Shown here: piece by piece, positions 50,512 to 60,621 of the stretch
Position numbering within the stretch: position 1 is the stretch's first letter
Layout: each line of letters begins with the position of its first letter
Origin: Candidatus Altimarinota bacterium
GTDB taxonomy: Bacteria > Patescibacteriota > Gracilibacteria > BD1-5 > UBA2023
Assembly (NCBI GenBank): GCA_028713325.1
Contig: JAQTON010000004.1
Span: 26,922-90,921 of the forward strand
DNA length: 64,000 nt
Reading direction: 5' to 3'
Notes under the pieces: model-generated
Told to the model about the DNA's origin: nothing
The model's input: only the letters and a program-made list of their open reading frames with translations
The model's database searches: none
Position numbers and translations under genes: made by a program

Positions 50512-52948
50512 CTTCGTCGGCCTTCTTTTTCTTTTCTTCTTTCATCTTCTCTTTGTACGCCTCCTGGTCTTTTTTGAACTTCTTCTCTTCCTCAATAATC
50601 TTCGTCATATAATCATTGATTTTCTTCTCGACGAACTCTACTGGTTTACTATATTTCTCGCGACTCACTTTCACGATGACGTCTTTCTTCTGTTCCGGGT
50701 TCGGAACTCGAAGCTTAATCGGCCCGAAGGTGGTGGCAGAGAATACTTTCGAGGGCATTCCGTTGATGAGGAGCTTCGTGTAGATATCGTACTTTCCGAG
50801 ATTGACGAGATCGTTGGTAGAGACTATTTCCTCGTCCATAAGTCCCGAGAGGACTGCCGCATCGGTGAACCCGACTTGGAAGCTCGCGATCGTTCCGACG
50901 TTCCCGAAAACCGCTCCACGAACCGTATCGGGCATCTGCTCGATGAACTGGTTCGCCATCACGAGGTTGAGTTTGTATTTTCGTGCTTCCGATAGTATCG
51001 TCGCAAACGAGTCGGTGGCAAAGTTCTGGAACTCGTCGACATAGAGGTAGAAATCTTCTCGCTCATCCTCCGGTATGTCCGCTCGCCCCATCGCTTCGAT
51101 CTGGAATTTCGTTACCATCATGGCTCCGAGAAGGGCACTCGAATCTTCCCCGATTTTTCCCTTAGAGAGATTGACGATAAATATCTTTTTATTGTCCATG
51201 ATCCATCGGAGGGAGAATGGGTTCTTCGGTTGACCGAGGATATTCCGGAGAAGCGTAGAGGAGAGAAATTGCCCGACTTTATTCAGGATGGGACTCACCG
51301 CTTCCACCATCTGTTTCGGTTCCATGGCTTCGAATTCGCTCGTCCAAAATTTCTCCATCATCGGATCTTGAATCTTTGCGATAATCTTTCGGCGAAACGA
51401 TGTCTGCGTGAGCATCATCGGAATCGACATCAGAGTCGAATCCGGAACCTGAAGGAGGGTGATGATGGTATTGCGGAGAATATACTCCAATCGAGGTCCC
51501 CAACTTTCGGCAAACATTTTCTTGAAAATAGAGAGGAGTCCGGAAGCGACGATGGGTTGGAGTTCTTTCGGAACCGATTCAAGCATATTGAAGGCAATCG
51601 GATTCTTGTAATCCGAAGGATCAAATACGATGACATCGTTGGTTCGAGATTTCGGGATATTGGCGAGAATCGTATCCGCCAAATCTCCGTGAGGGTCGAT
51701 AACCGCGACCCCGCGTCCTTTGAGTATATCGTCGTAGATCATATTCTCAAGAAGTGTCGACTTTCCCATACCCGTCTTTCCGATTATGTAGACATGACGT
51801 CTACGATCGGTTGGAAGCATCCCGAATGAGGTACGACCTCCGCGGAAATTGGTGATACCGAGGGGGGTAACATCCTTCGTATCGCTCGCGAGTGGGAGGT
51901 TTTGAGGCGGTTCGAGCATTTTGGTCGTTACCCAGTTGATTCCGGGGGTTTGCACATAGATAGTCGGAAGGTGAACGAGTCCCGCAAGCTCCGCGGAATT
52001 GAGGATAATGTTGTTTTCTCCGGAACGATGGGCAAGCTCTCCGGAAAGATCCTCCCGTACTTCTCCCGCAAGCTTGAATCCGTTTCCGCCAGAAATGGAG
52101 AAGATATTGAGTGAAGAAACCGCTTCCTTGATGGTAATCTTCGAGGTCGTACTGTCTGTGCCGAAACATCCGATATTTATCCCGACCGAGTACCCGAAAC
52201 CGGCAAGCTTTCGATCGATGGGATCATTTTTGTCTTTTATCTCCGCCTCTTCCGGATGGCTATGAGGATGGAAAATGAGCGTGAGGAGTTTTACAAGCCC
52301 CGTAAACGGAGAAAGTCCTATTTTCCAGAGGAGAGCATATGGGGAAAGATAGGCTTTTTTGAGCCATTTCGGAGAGTGGGAAGTGAGGATGGCAATCTTT
52401 TTCGGATCTTTCCAGGCGGTATCATGGAGGGGAGAGAATCGTACCTGTATGACTTTGATATCGTCTTTTCCGCCTTTTTGGAGAGCACTCGTGATGGAGG
52501 AAAACGGATCCACACTCTCTTTCTCGGATTTTTCCTTGAAATCGGTATAGATTTTGATGGGAGAAATATAGGATTTGAGCAATCCGAGTTTTCCTATATA
52601 TCCGGTGTTTTTCGGGATATAATCTTCCACCTTCCGTATCTCGATATTGGGATAGTGCGCATATATCTGATTTTCCAGAAACTCCGCATAGGCACTGTCA
52701 ACGACGAAAAAAAATCGGATGGTTCCGCCGATATTCGCCATCTCGAAACTGAATTCCGGAGCTGAATAGGTTTTACTCCAAAATGTCTTGTGTTCCTCGA
52801 TGGTGTTATGGAAGATATTCAAAATCTGCTCCGCCATAAAAACCCCTTTTTCGTTGAGGCGATCGACCGATACTTCGAGGATAGTTCTTTCTTTGTTCAA
52901 TTTCTTTGCGAAGGTAATTTTGTAATACAAAATGGGATTTTTTGTCAT
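50492..52948 (-). CDS. VirB4/TraD-like conjugation-type ATPase
   Basis: 818 residues with no UGA codon, unusual here for such a long gene. Walker A IIGKTGMGKSTLLENM (about residue 390), RGVAVIDPHGDLADTIL, Walker B FYLYVDEFQNF, and NQFIEQMPD-type arginine region. The N-terminal 250 residues hold a membrane-proximal domain with a modest hydrophobic stretch. The C-terminus is a Lys-rich coiled tail. It resembles the DUF87/TraD coupling ATPases common in CPR genomes, in some cases without a secretion channel. No other type IV secretion gene is in view. The ATG used lies inside repeat element P1 copy C. Confidence 0.8.
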   Translation of the reverse strand: MTKNPILYYKITFAKKLNKERTILEVSVDRLNEKGVFMAEQILNIFHNTIEEHKTFWSKTYSAPEFSFEMANIGGTIRFFFVVDSAYAEFLENQIYAHYPNIEIRKVEDYIPKNTGYIGKLGLLKSYISPIKIYTDFKEKSEKESVDPFSSITSALQKGGKDDIKVIQVRFSPLHDTAWKDPKKIAILTSHSPKWLKKAYLSPYALLWKIGLSPFTGLVKLLTLIFHPHSHPEEAEIKDKNDPIDRKLAGFGYSVGINIGCFGTDSTTSKITIKEAVSSLNIFSISGGNGFKLAGEVREDLSGELAHRSGENNIILNSAELAGLVHLPTIYVQTPGINWVTTKMLEPPQNLPLASDTKDVTPLGITNFRGGRTSFGMLPTDRRRHVYIIGKTGMGKSTLLENMIYDDILKGRGVAVIDPHGDLADTILANIPKSRTNDVIVFDPSDYKNPIAFNMLESVPKELQPIVASGLLSIFKKMFAESWGPRLEYILRNTIITLLQVPDSTLMSIPMMLTQTSFRRKIIAKIQDPMMEKFWTSEFEAMEPKQMVEAVSPILNKVGQFLSSTLLRNILGQPKNPFSLRWIMDNKKIFIVNLSKGKIGEDSSALLGAMMVTKFQIEAMGRADIPEDEREDFYLYVDEFQNFATDSFATILSEARKYKLNLVMANQFIEQMPDTVRGAVFGNVGTIASFQVGFTDAAVLSGLMDEEIVSTNDLVNLGKYDIYTKLLINGMPSKVFSATTFGPIKLRVPNPEQKKDVIVKVSREKYSKPVEFVEKKINDYMTKIIEEEKKFKKDQEAYKEKMKEEKKKKADEAKKPSV

Positions 52949-53104
52949 TCCGATCGAAGTGCAACGAAGTCGAGGAATCCCTTTAGATTAAGTCTTAGAA
53001 AGCTATGCTTTCAGATATTATAAATATTTAGTTTTTGATGTTTTTATACCAATTGTGTCGATATCTCGATCTAAAGGGATTCCTCCGCTTCGGTCGGAAT
53101 GACA
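52943..53104. repeat. Palindromic intergenic element P1, copy C
   Basis: 162 bp. Left arm TGTCATTCCGATCGAAGTGC, right arm CCGCTTCGGTCGGAATGACA, both with GGAATCCCTTTAG-type inner ends. The outer end of the left arm contains the probable ATG of the ATPase gene. Confidence 0.75.
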
Positions 53105-53143
53105 TACGTGCTGTATTCTATTCGAAAATACGATTCGTGCAAA

Positions 53144-54118
53144 CTAAAAGTTTGTTTGTTTGAAACCTATCGCCTTTTTATCGGCGATGGTTTGATTATT
53201 TTCAATCATGGATCCGAGGAGGGGAGCGATATTATTCATCATACGGATATCGGTATCATCAAAGTCTCCTTTGTTCTTTTTTCCGAGCAGGAAGTATCCT
53301 TTGAGAGTCTCTCGCGTTCTTAGGGGAAGGAGATAGAGAGTATCATTTTTATCGGTTCCAAGAATATCTCCCGTACTCCGTATCTCTCCGGCCGGTTCAT
53401 TTAAGAGTATCTCACTTGCAGCTTTTTGATTGATGGGCCAGATGGAAGGGAATCTGGAATTATATTTGTGAATAAAGAGACCCTTAACGACCGGATGTTG
53501 TTCCACCGAGATGATATAATCGACATCGATGGTTTTTGAGATATGATTGATGATATCCTTGAAACCCTGTTCTCCGAGTTTGGAGAGTTCATCGATTTTT
53601 GTGTTCATTTCATACAGGGAGGCAAGCTCCTTTCAGGAATCGAGGAGTCGACTGTTGCTCACTTCTATGATGTGTTTATAGAGAGAAAGAATCTTTTCCG
53701 GGCTTTGTGATTCCAGATAGGCAATATCCTCTTTGGTAAGGATTACCACGCTTGCTCCCTCTCCGATAGCGACAGCTTCAACATCCTTTTGATTCCGATC
53801 AAAGATTATTCCCTCGCCTATAAAACTTCCCGTATACGCTCGTCCCACTTCTTTACTTTCTCCGGTTGGTGTGAGACGGAGGATGGAGAGGGTTCCGGAG
53901 GAGACGATGTAGAGATACGGATTTTCTCCCGGAGTAAAAAGCACTTCGTTGTTCGCAAGAAGGCGTTTCTTTTTCTTGAAAAAACTGTCGAATTCCTCCA
54001 AAAATGCAAGAATGGGATGAATGGCGAGACTTTGTTTGAGAGTACCAAGAGAAGCTTGCAGAGTAGGCGTTTCTGAAGCTTTTTTCGTTTCGAGAGAGTG
54101 TTTGATTTCTTTTGACAT
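53144..54118 (-). CDS. cNMP-binding and GAF-like domain protein
   Basis: 324 residues, joined across a TGA at 53633 (LLDSGKELASLYEM). The N-terminal half has a CRP-type cNMP domain: PYLYIVSSGTLSILRL, GRAYTGSFIGEGIIFD and a degenerate cassette with KDVEAVAIG. The C-terminal half looks like a GAF domain (ISKTIDVDYIISVEQHP, YLLPLRTRETLKGYFLLG). No DNA-binding domain. It lies between P1 copies C and D and upstream of the ATPase gene. With pilT next door, a role in pilus retraction control is conceivable. Confidence 0.75.
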
Positions 54119-54167
54119 AGAGGAATAATTAAATTAACTTTTGATTGACACTGGAAATGAGTTTATA

Positions 54168-54318
54168 TGTCATACTGAGCGGAACGGAGTGTAGTCGAAG
54201 TATCTCTTTTAATTGAATCGTTTGGAGTGAAGATATCAAATTTATTTTTGTAGCTTCTGTTTATTATAGTGTCAACGAAGTGAACTAAAGGGATTCCTCC
54301 ACTACGGTCGGAATGACA
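54168..54318. repeat. Palindromic intergenic element P1, copy D
   Basis: 151 bp. Left arm TGTCATACTGAGCGGAACGG, right arm CCACTACGGTCGGAATGACA. The centre resembles that of copy B. It lies between pilT and the cNMP-GAF gene. Confidence 0.75.
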
Positions 54319-54345
54319 GACTGTGTATTTTCTTGTTTATTTACT

Positions 54346-55404
54346 TTAGAATTTTGCGACGAGATCTTTATCCCGTACCCTACTTGCGTATACTTCCTTT
54401 GTAATCATATTTTTATTGTAGAGCATTTCGAGGTACTTATCCATAAGCATCATCCCCTCCGACCCGCCGAGTTCGATCATAGAATAGATCTGATGAGTGA
54501 GTCCCTGAATGATGATACTTCGAATCGCATCGTTATTCATGAGAATCTCCCGAGCGACGACCCGTCCTCATGAGTTTTTCTTCGGAAGGAGCGTTTGGCT
54601 TACGACCGCAGAGAGGCTCATAGCAAGTTGCACGCGAATCTGACTCTGCCCGGCGGTCGGAAAAGTATCGATGATACGATCGATGGATTGAACCGTGTCA
54701 TTGGTATGGAGCGTGGAGAGAACCAGATGTCCCGTTTCGGCGAGAGTAAGCGCTGCCTGAATGGTTTCGGGATCACGCATTTCCCCCACCATGATAACAT
54801 CGGGATCTTCGCGAAGAGCCGATCTGATTGCACGGGCGAAAGAATCCGTATGGGTTCCAACTTCTCGTTGATGAATGAGACATTCTTTTCCCTGAAAGTT
54901 GAACTCTATCGGATCTTCGATAGTGATGATATGCTTCTTCATCGTGGTATTGATATACTCGATCATGGCGGCAAGAGTGGTGGATTTCCCGCTTCCCGTC
55001 GGTCCGGTAACGAGGATGAGTCCTTTGTCCCGATGGAGGAGTTTGATGATATCCTCGGGAATCGAGAGTTCCTGACAAGTGGGAATAACGGTGGGGATGT
55101 ATCGGATAGCAATCCCAAAGCCCTTGGCATTTTCAAAGACATTGACACGAAATTTATGAATCCCATGGGCGTAACTAAAATCTCCCTCATGGCTTTTTAT
55201 GAGGCGATCCGTTCGCTCTTGACCGATCATCTCCGTAACGATACTCAGAATGTCGTCCTTTTCCGTTACCCCGAAACTCGCAAGCACTTCTATATCCCCC
55301 GAATGCTTACGGACATGCGGTACGGAACCGGCGGTAAAATGAATATCGGGAATCTGCGTCGCGATCATATCGTCGAGAAGTTGTTTGAACTTTTGGATTA
55401 TCAT
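54346..55404 (-). CDS. pilT: Pilus retraction ATPase PilT
   Basis: 352 residues, joined across a TGA (54568) that encodes a Gly in NSGGRVVAREIL, a conserved PilT motif. Walker A GPTGSGKSTTLAA, Asp box TIEDPIEFNFQ, Walker B DPDVIMVGEMRDPET, His box LSTLHTNDTVQSIDRII. The PilT hallmark AIRSALREDPD and a C-terminal AIR-like region (NDAIRSIIIQGLTHQI) agree. It disassembles pili to pull the cell. The ATG at 55404 begins MIIQKFKQLLDD, a standard PilT start. Divergent from the giant pilin gene. Confidence 0.94.
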
Positions 55405-55541
55405 AAGGGGTGTGATAAAGATATTTGTCTTAATAATACTATATAATGTGAAGAAATGCAAAAAATAGAGGGGTGAAAAATCTTTTGTATTTCTCTCAAA
55501 ATAGATTACAATTTCCCGTATTAATCCAAATCACCTCCATT

Positions 55542-58013
55542 ATGGATTCTCCTGCTTCAAAAAATAAAACAAACAAAATCAGAAAACTCCGTGGTTTCAC
55601 CCTCGTCGAACTCATCATTACTATCTCCATACTCGTTATCCTCGGAACCATCAGTATTGTCTCCATCCAAAACTTTTATGAAAGCTCTCGAGATAGTGTG
55701 AGAGTATCCGACCTTAAATCCCTCCATCAATGACTCTCTCTTTTCCAGATAAAGTCCGGAATCTATCCGCTTCCCGAAGATTCCATAGAAGTAACGGGAA
55801 ACGGTATGATACTCTCGTATCAGGGGGATATTTGAGAAAGTATTTCCAGAATCATCAATATAAACAAGCTCCCCCTTGACCCGAAAGACGCAACCAAATA
55901 TGCCTATGCCGTAGACAAAGACCGGAAAAAAGCCCAACTGATGGGATACCTCGAATCGGGAGATGGTATAGAGGTTATATCTTACGATAACATCATCCGG
56001 CGTCTTGTAAACGAGACCTATGCCGATGACACGGATGGTGTAGATGCCGTAGATTATCAAAACAGATTCATATATGTCACTGGAGATAAAGTCTGAGTTC
56101 TCACCGATGAAAACAAAGTACCCATTGAAGAAACCATTATCGGAACAGGAATCAATCTCTCCGAAACAAACACTGGATACATAGCCTACTTCTGATGAGA
56201 TAGTTACGGAGCATGAAAGAGTACCGGAACGGGAGATATCCTCGTTACTCAGATAATCTGAGCTCTCACGAATACCATTCCATGTAATCCACTCACCTAC
56301 AGCGGATATACTATTTCCGCTCTCGCACATAATGAAACAAAAATATTCACCAAACCCCTCACTATCAGCAACGGAACAGGAACCGGATCTCTTGAGATAC
56401 AGTGTATCAATGGAACGCTCGATACCGAACATGCGATAGAAACACCCAGCATTACTTGTGCTGATACTTTTGTTAATAACGGAAGTAATGCTTGTGTATC
56501 AGATATATGTGGAAATGCTCCAGATTTCAGTATATCAAATGGAATACAAAAATATAATATTATATGGACACACAATATCAATGGATGATGAAACTGTACC
56601 TTTGTATGTCAGGCAGGATACTACTGGAATAATACCGCTTGTATAGCAGCAAGTCAGGGATACTTTGTAGCAAATAGCTGATCTATTACTCAGGTAACTT
56701 GTAATAACAGCAATACTTACCAAGATATAACAGGACAGACATCTTGTAAAACAGTCTCACCAGGATATTATTCCACTCCAACAGGAGGGGGAATACTGAC
56801 AGGACAAACCCAATGTGAAGCAAATAATTACTGTGTAAATGGAGTGAAAACTGTCTGTACTACTGGATATTCGAGTATCGCTGGATCTACAAGCTGTACT
56901 CTCAATACGTACACAGTAAGTTGAGGATTCTGAACGAATGCTAACGGAGCAACGATAAATGTCTGCGGAACCAATATCACTGCCGATGCGAGTGGAAACT
57001 TCACCACCACCAGAAACTACAATTCCACCTGTAATACTATCACCGCAACGAGAACAAACTACACTTGTAGTACCTCTACCAATGGACCAGTGAGTCTCGT
57101 ATCAAATGTAAGCAATATTGCAGGAAATTGTACTGCTAATACTCAAACCTACACCTGTACAGCCAAACCAGCAATCGGAACTCTCTGGAACACCGTTGCA
57201 AGCTACACTCAAACCTGGAATGGTTCAGTATGGACTCCAGCAAATACAACAACTGCATACAATGCCACAGCCAGTACGACGAGTTGTAACTACAAATGTG
57301 ATACGAACTATACTTGGAATGGAACCTCTTGTACAGCCAATACTCAAACCTATACCTGTGCAGCAAAACCAGCAACCGGAACTCTCTGGAATACCGTTGC
57401 AAGCTACACTCAAACTTGGAATGGATCAGTATGGCTCCCTGTTAACACCGCAACTACTTACAATGCCACAGTCAGTACGACGAGTTGTAACTACAAATGT
57501 GATACGAATTATACTTGGAATGGAACCTTTTGTGTACTTGCTTCATATCCAGGATGTAATACTGCCGATATCATTCTTACAAATGGACAAGTTTGGGCTG
57601 CTTGTAATTTATGAACTAATACTGCGTGATTTACAGTCTCTTCTTATGGTAGTTATTATCAGTGGGGAAGAAATGATACAGGATGGACTGCTGGATGGAC
57701 AACAGATAATTGGGGACTCTGAGGACAATGACCATGTGCTGTTAATTACCATGTCCCTACTCTTACTGAGTGGAATGCTGCCATAGTAACACTGGGAACA
57801 AACACACAAACAGTACTTTTACTTTCTCTTGCAGGTGATCGAAGTGTCACTGATGGTTCATTAGTTAATCAAGGGCAAAATGGGATATATTGGACATCTT
57901 ATACAAGCTGGGGAGATGGTTATGATTCATTCTCTCAATTATGAAATGCTAATACGTCTATAAGTTCTAGTTTCAAGTATTGGGGACATTCTGTGCGTTG
58001 TATTCATAATTAG
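55542..58013 (+). CDS. Giant repeat pilin with C-terminal FISUMP domain
   Basis: 823 residues that need 17 TGA codons as Gly; the standard code shows only fragments. The N-terminus has a type IV pilin leader (TNKIRKLRG) and GFTLVELIITISILVILG. A pilin-like region (about residues 40-250) is followed by a Cys-rich stretch with CQAGYYWNNTAC-type units, then two 67-residue repeats (CTANTQTYTC, GTLWNTVASYTQTWNG, CNYKCDTNYTWNGTSC). The C-terminus fits the FISUMP domain: GQVWAACNLGTN, YYQWGRN, CAVNYHVPTLTEWNAA, HSVRCIHN. It may form or tip an adhesive pilus. Ends in TAG. pilT is divergent. Confidence 0.85.
57138..57537 (+). repeat. Tandem 201-bp repeat in the giant pilin gene
   Basis: Period 201 bases (67 codons), two units starting at 57138 and 57339. 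The copies are nearly identical in DNA (AATACTCAAACCTAC, GGAATGGAACC), which suggests recent duplication. Confidence 0.85.
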
Positions 58014-58073
58014 AAAACCATTTTTCAAATTAAACACCAATCCTGAAAAAGACTGGCGTTCTTTCATTTTCTC

Positions 58074-58101
58074 TTGACATACTTTTCATACTTAGTATAC
58101 T
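58074..58101 (+). promoter_or_regulatory. Promoter of the AbrB-type gene
   Basis: TTGACA (58074-58079), 16-base spacer, TATACT (58096-58101), 33 bases before the ATG. The -10 lies in AGTATACT, a perfect palindrome, with more ATAC repeats around it; autoregulation by the AbrB-type protein is possible. Confidence 0.65.
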
Positions 58102-58133
58102 CATCATACTTTTATTCAATTAATATATAAAAT

Positions 58134-58373
58134 ATGGACTCATTGCAGGAAGCTGACGAACTCAATAAAAAATGCGGTATTAAGATGTTCGGGAATGTGA
58201 CAGTTGGGACGAAGGGGCAGGTGGTTATCCCAAAAGAAGTCCGTGAAATGCTCAATATAAATCCCGGCGATACACTAACGGTTGTTACGAAGCATAATAA
58301 AGCGATCGGAATGGTAAAATCCAATAGTATTACGGATTTTATGCAGTATATAATGAAGGAACTGGGAAAATAG
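58134..58373 (+). CDS. SpoVT/AbrB-family transcription regulator
   Basis: 79 residues. Swapped-hairpin AbrB domain at about residues 18-62: FGNVTVGTKGQVVIPKEVRE, NINPGDTLTVVTKHNKAI. Such proteins are dimeric DNA binders, either regulators or antitoxins of the MazE type. No toxin partner follows. The next gene 70 bases downstream is the RND adaptor, so it could regulate the efflux operon. It has a good promoter. Confidence 0.87.
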   Translation: MDSLQEADELNKKCGIKMFGNVTVGTKGQVVIPKEVREMLNINPGDTLTVVTKHNKAIGMVKSNSITDFMQYIMKELGK

Positions 58374-58443
58374 CCCATAAAGCCAAAAAATCTTGAATTT
58401 ACAAGAATGTGGTAAAATTATTTTCTCCTAATTTCAAAGAACT

Positions 58444-60408
58444 ATGTCCAAGAAACTCATCGCTTCCGTCCTCCTTGCAACTTTTCTCCTCTCCAGTTGC
58501 GGAGAAGCCGTAATTCCGGAAATAAAAACGGAAATACCGAAAAAATCGGTCGCAACCGAAGTGGTGAAATCCGATTATTTTACCGAGCGGGTGAAACTCG
58601 TCGGGAAGATCGCTCCATCGAAGGAAACGACCGTTTCCGCACAGGTTTCCGGAATAGTGAAAACACTCGATGCGACTATCGGGAAGAATGTAAAAAAGGG
58701 AGATATCCTCGCGACGCTTGATTTCAGCACGACTGCGGTCGGAGCGAATCTGAATAATGCAGAGACTGCTTATTCGAATACTTTGACGACCTATGGTCTC
58801 ACGAAAGAGTCTATTGAAAAAGATCTCGAAAATGCTCGAATTGCACTCGAAAATGCTCGAACGAATAAGGAAAATACCTATGCTTCGACCGAAAAACAGC
58901 TGCAACTCGCACAGCTGCAATTGGACAATATCCTTACTCAAAAAGGAAATACCAAAAAGACGACAACGCTCTCGGTCGATCTTGCAACAAAGTCCCGCGA
59001 TCAAGCGAAAACGGCTCTCGAAAATTTTGAGAAAACTTCCAAAGATACGCTGGTGGCGAACAAAGAAGATTCTTCCGGACTCTATTCGAGCACGCAAATC
59101 TCCATGGAAAACGCCCTTATTTCCATAGACAGTGCCATCACACAGGCAGATATTATTCTTGGAATCACCGATGTGAACAAGAGCTTGAATGATGGATATG
59201 AAACCTATCTCGGGGCAAAAAATACAAAGCTTAAATCTCTCGCGGAAAACGCTTTCCAGAAATCTTATATTTCCTATCATGCTATTTTAGATGCGAAAAA
59301 TACATCAAGTGGTCTGACGAATATACGACTCTCGAATGTAATTGCCCTTACAAACGACACTATTTCTCTCTATGATGCGATTATATCCGTACTGGATAAT
59401 TCTATCATTTCAAGCCAATTCTCACAAGTCAGTCTTGACGCACTGAAGACAACAATGAGCACGAAACAGTCGGTCCTTACACAGACCAATACTTCTCTAG
59501 TAGCCCTGAGTAATTCTATCATCACCACTCGAACACAACTCGAAACGGCTCTCAATATTGCAGAAACAAGTCTTCAAAATACCATTGCCGGAACAACTTC
59601 AAGTCTCGACGGGATATCCGGAACGGAGATGCTTACTCGGACACAATTGGAGAATACGATTACCACAGCGAAAAGTACTCGGGACAGTGTGGATAATGCT
59701 CTCAAAATCGCAGAGGCTCAGTATATGAGCACTCGTGCAAAACTTCAAAGTCAGCTCACCGGAGCGAAATCGCAACTCGATGCTTCGAAAGGACTCCAAG
59801 ATATTGCCGGGATTCAGGCGGAAAATGGAATTATCCGAGCACCGTTCGACGGAGTGATCCTTATGAAAACGATTGAGCTCGGAACACTCGTTAATCCGGG
59901 GTCTTCGGTCTTTACCATGGGAGATGACACGAATCTCGTAATCCGGATGGATGTGAATCCCGATATCATTGGATCGCTCAAAATGGGACAGGATATTATC
60001 GTAACAAAAAACTCTCAAACATTTACCGGAACCATTGTTCTCCTCGCTCCCTGATCGGATGTACAGACCCGGATGTTTCGTGTCGAAGCTATCTTTCAAG
60101 ATGTGAAATCCTCCAAAGAGGTTTTTCGTATCGGGGATTTCACGGATGTCTCTATCACTCGAACCGTCTCGGATACGAAGAATATCACGATTCCATTCTC
60201 GGCACTCACGAGCGACGGACTGGGGGGATTTATCGTTTATACGAAAGGAATCGGAAATATTGCAGAAAGAAAACCCGTGAAAATTGGAATCCAGAACGAA
60301 TCCCGAGTGGAGATTCTCTCGGGACTTTCGGAAGGGGAGAGTGTGGTGGTTTCCGGAGCTCTCAATCTCCAGGAGGGTGACCTGATAGTCGAGAATAAGA
60401 CAAAATAA
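58444..60408 (+). CDS. Membrane fusion (adaptor) lipoprotein of RND pump
   Basis: 654 residues, joined across a TGA at 60052 (LLAPGSDVQTRM). Signal with lipobox LLSSC (Cys near residue 19), so it is probably a lipoprotein. HlyD-like: lipoyl half motif KIAPSKETTVSAQVSGIV, then a very long helical hairpin of about 350 residues with many Ser, Thr and Gln, then the second lipoyl half AENGIIRAPFDGVILMKTIELG. The barrel and C-terminal domain include NITIPFSALTSDGLGGF and VVVSGALNLQEGD. Usual adaptors have 350-420 residues. It works with the RND pump encoded downstream. Confidence 0.88.
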
Positions 60409-60409
60409 A

Positions 60410-60431
60410 GAGGCCCGTATGAACGGACCTC
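60410..60431. terminator. Hairpin after the adaptor gene
   Basis: GAGGCCCGT, ATGA, ACGGACCTC form a stem with one C-A mismatch, just after the TAA at 60408. No long T-run follows on the plus strand, so it may be an attenuator or processing hairpin within the efflux operon. Confidence 0.45.
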
Positions 60432-60442
60432 CGGGGGTGTGG

Positions 60443-60538
60443 TTATCAGGAGAACGATCGCAGCATCTGGAATATCCAGATTATCACGACAGTCGCCGTA
60501 CCCAGGACAATGCCAGCATTTTGAAATATTTGTTTCAT
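60443..60538 (-). CDS. Possible 31-residue membrane peptide
   Basis: Minus-strand frame MKQIFQNAGIVLGTATVVII, continuing WIFQMLRSFS, then TGA (Gly) and TAA. One membrane helix. GAGAGG lies 10 bases before the ATG as a good ribosome binding site. It is antisense to the gap between the adaptor and the RND pump gene. Small single-span peptides that bind RND pumps are known (AcrZ), but orientation and function here are unproven. Confidence 0.5.
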
Positions 60539-60621
60539 TTCGTATACCTCTCAAAAATTTGTTGGAAGTTTGCGACTTCTGGATAATAAAGTTTTTTAAT
60601 ATTTTGTCAATCTTTTTGCAT

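Noticed and set aside
50492..52948. Complete conjugation or type IV secretion system
   Set aside because: Only one ATPase is present; no relaxase, VirB6/8/9/10-like or pilin-type T4SS genes are in the window.
2111..54318. CRISPR array from the recurrent TGTCATTCCGA repeats
   Set aside because: Copies are kilobases apart, palindromic and irregular, with no spacers of equal length and no cas genes.
57138..57537. Phase-variable simple repeat
   Set aside because: The unit is 201 bp, a multiple of three; unit-number change would alter length but not switch the frame.
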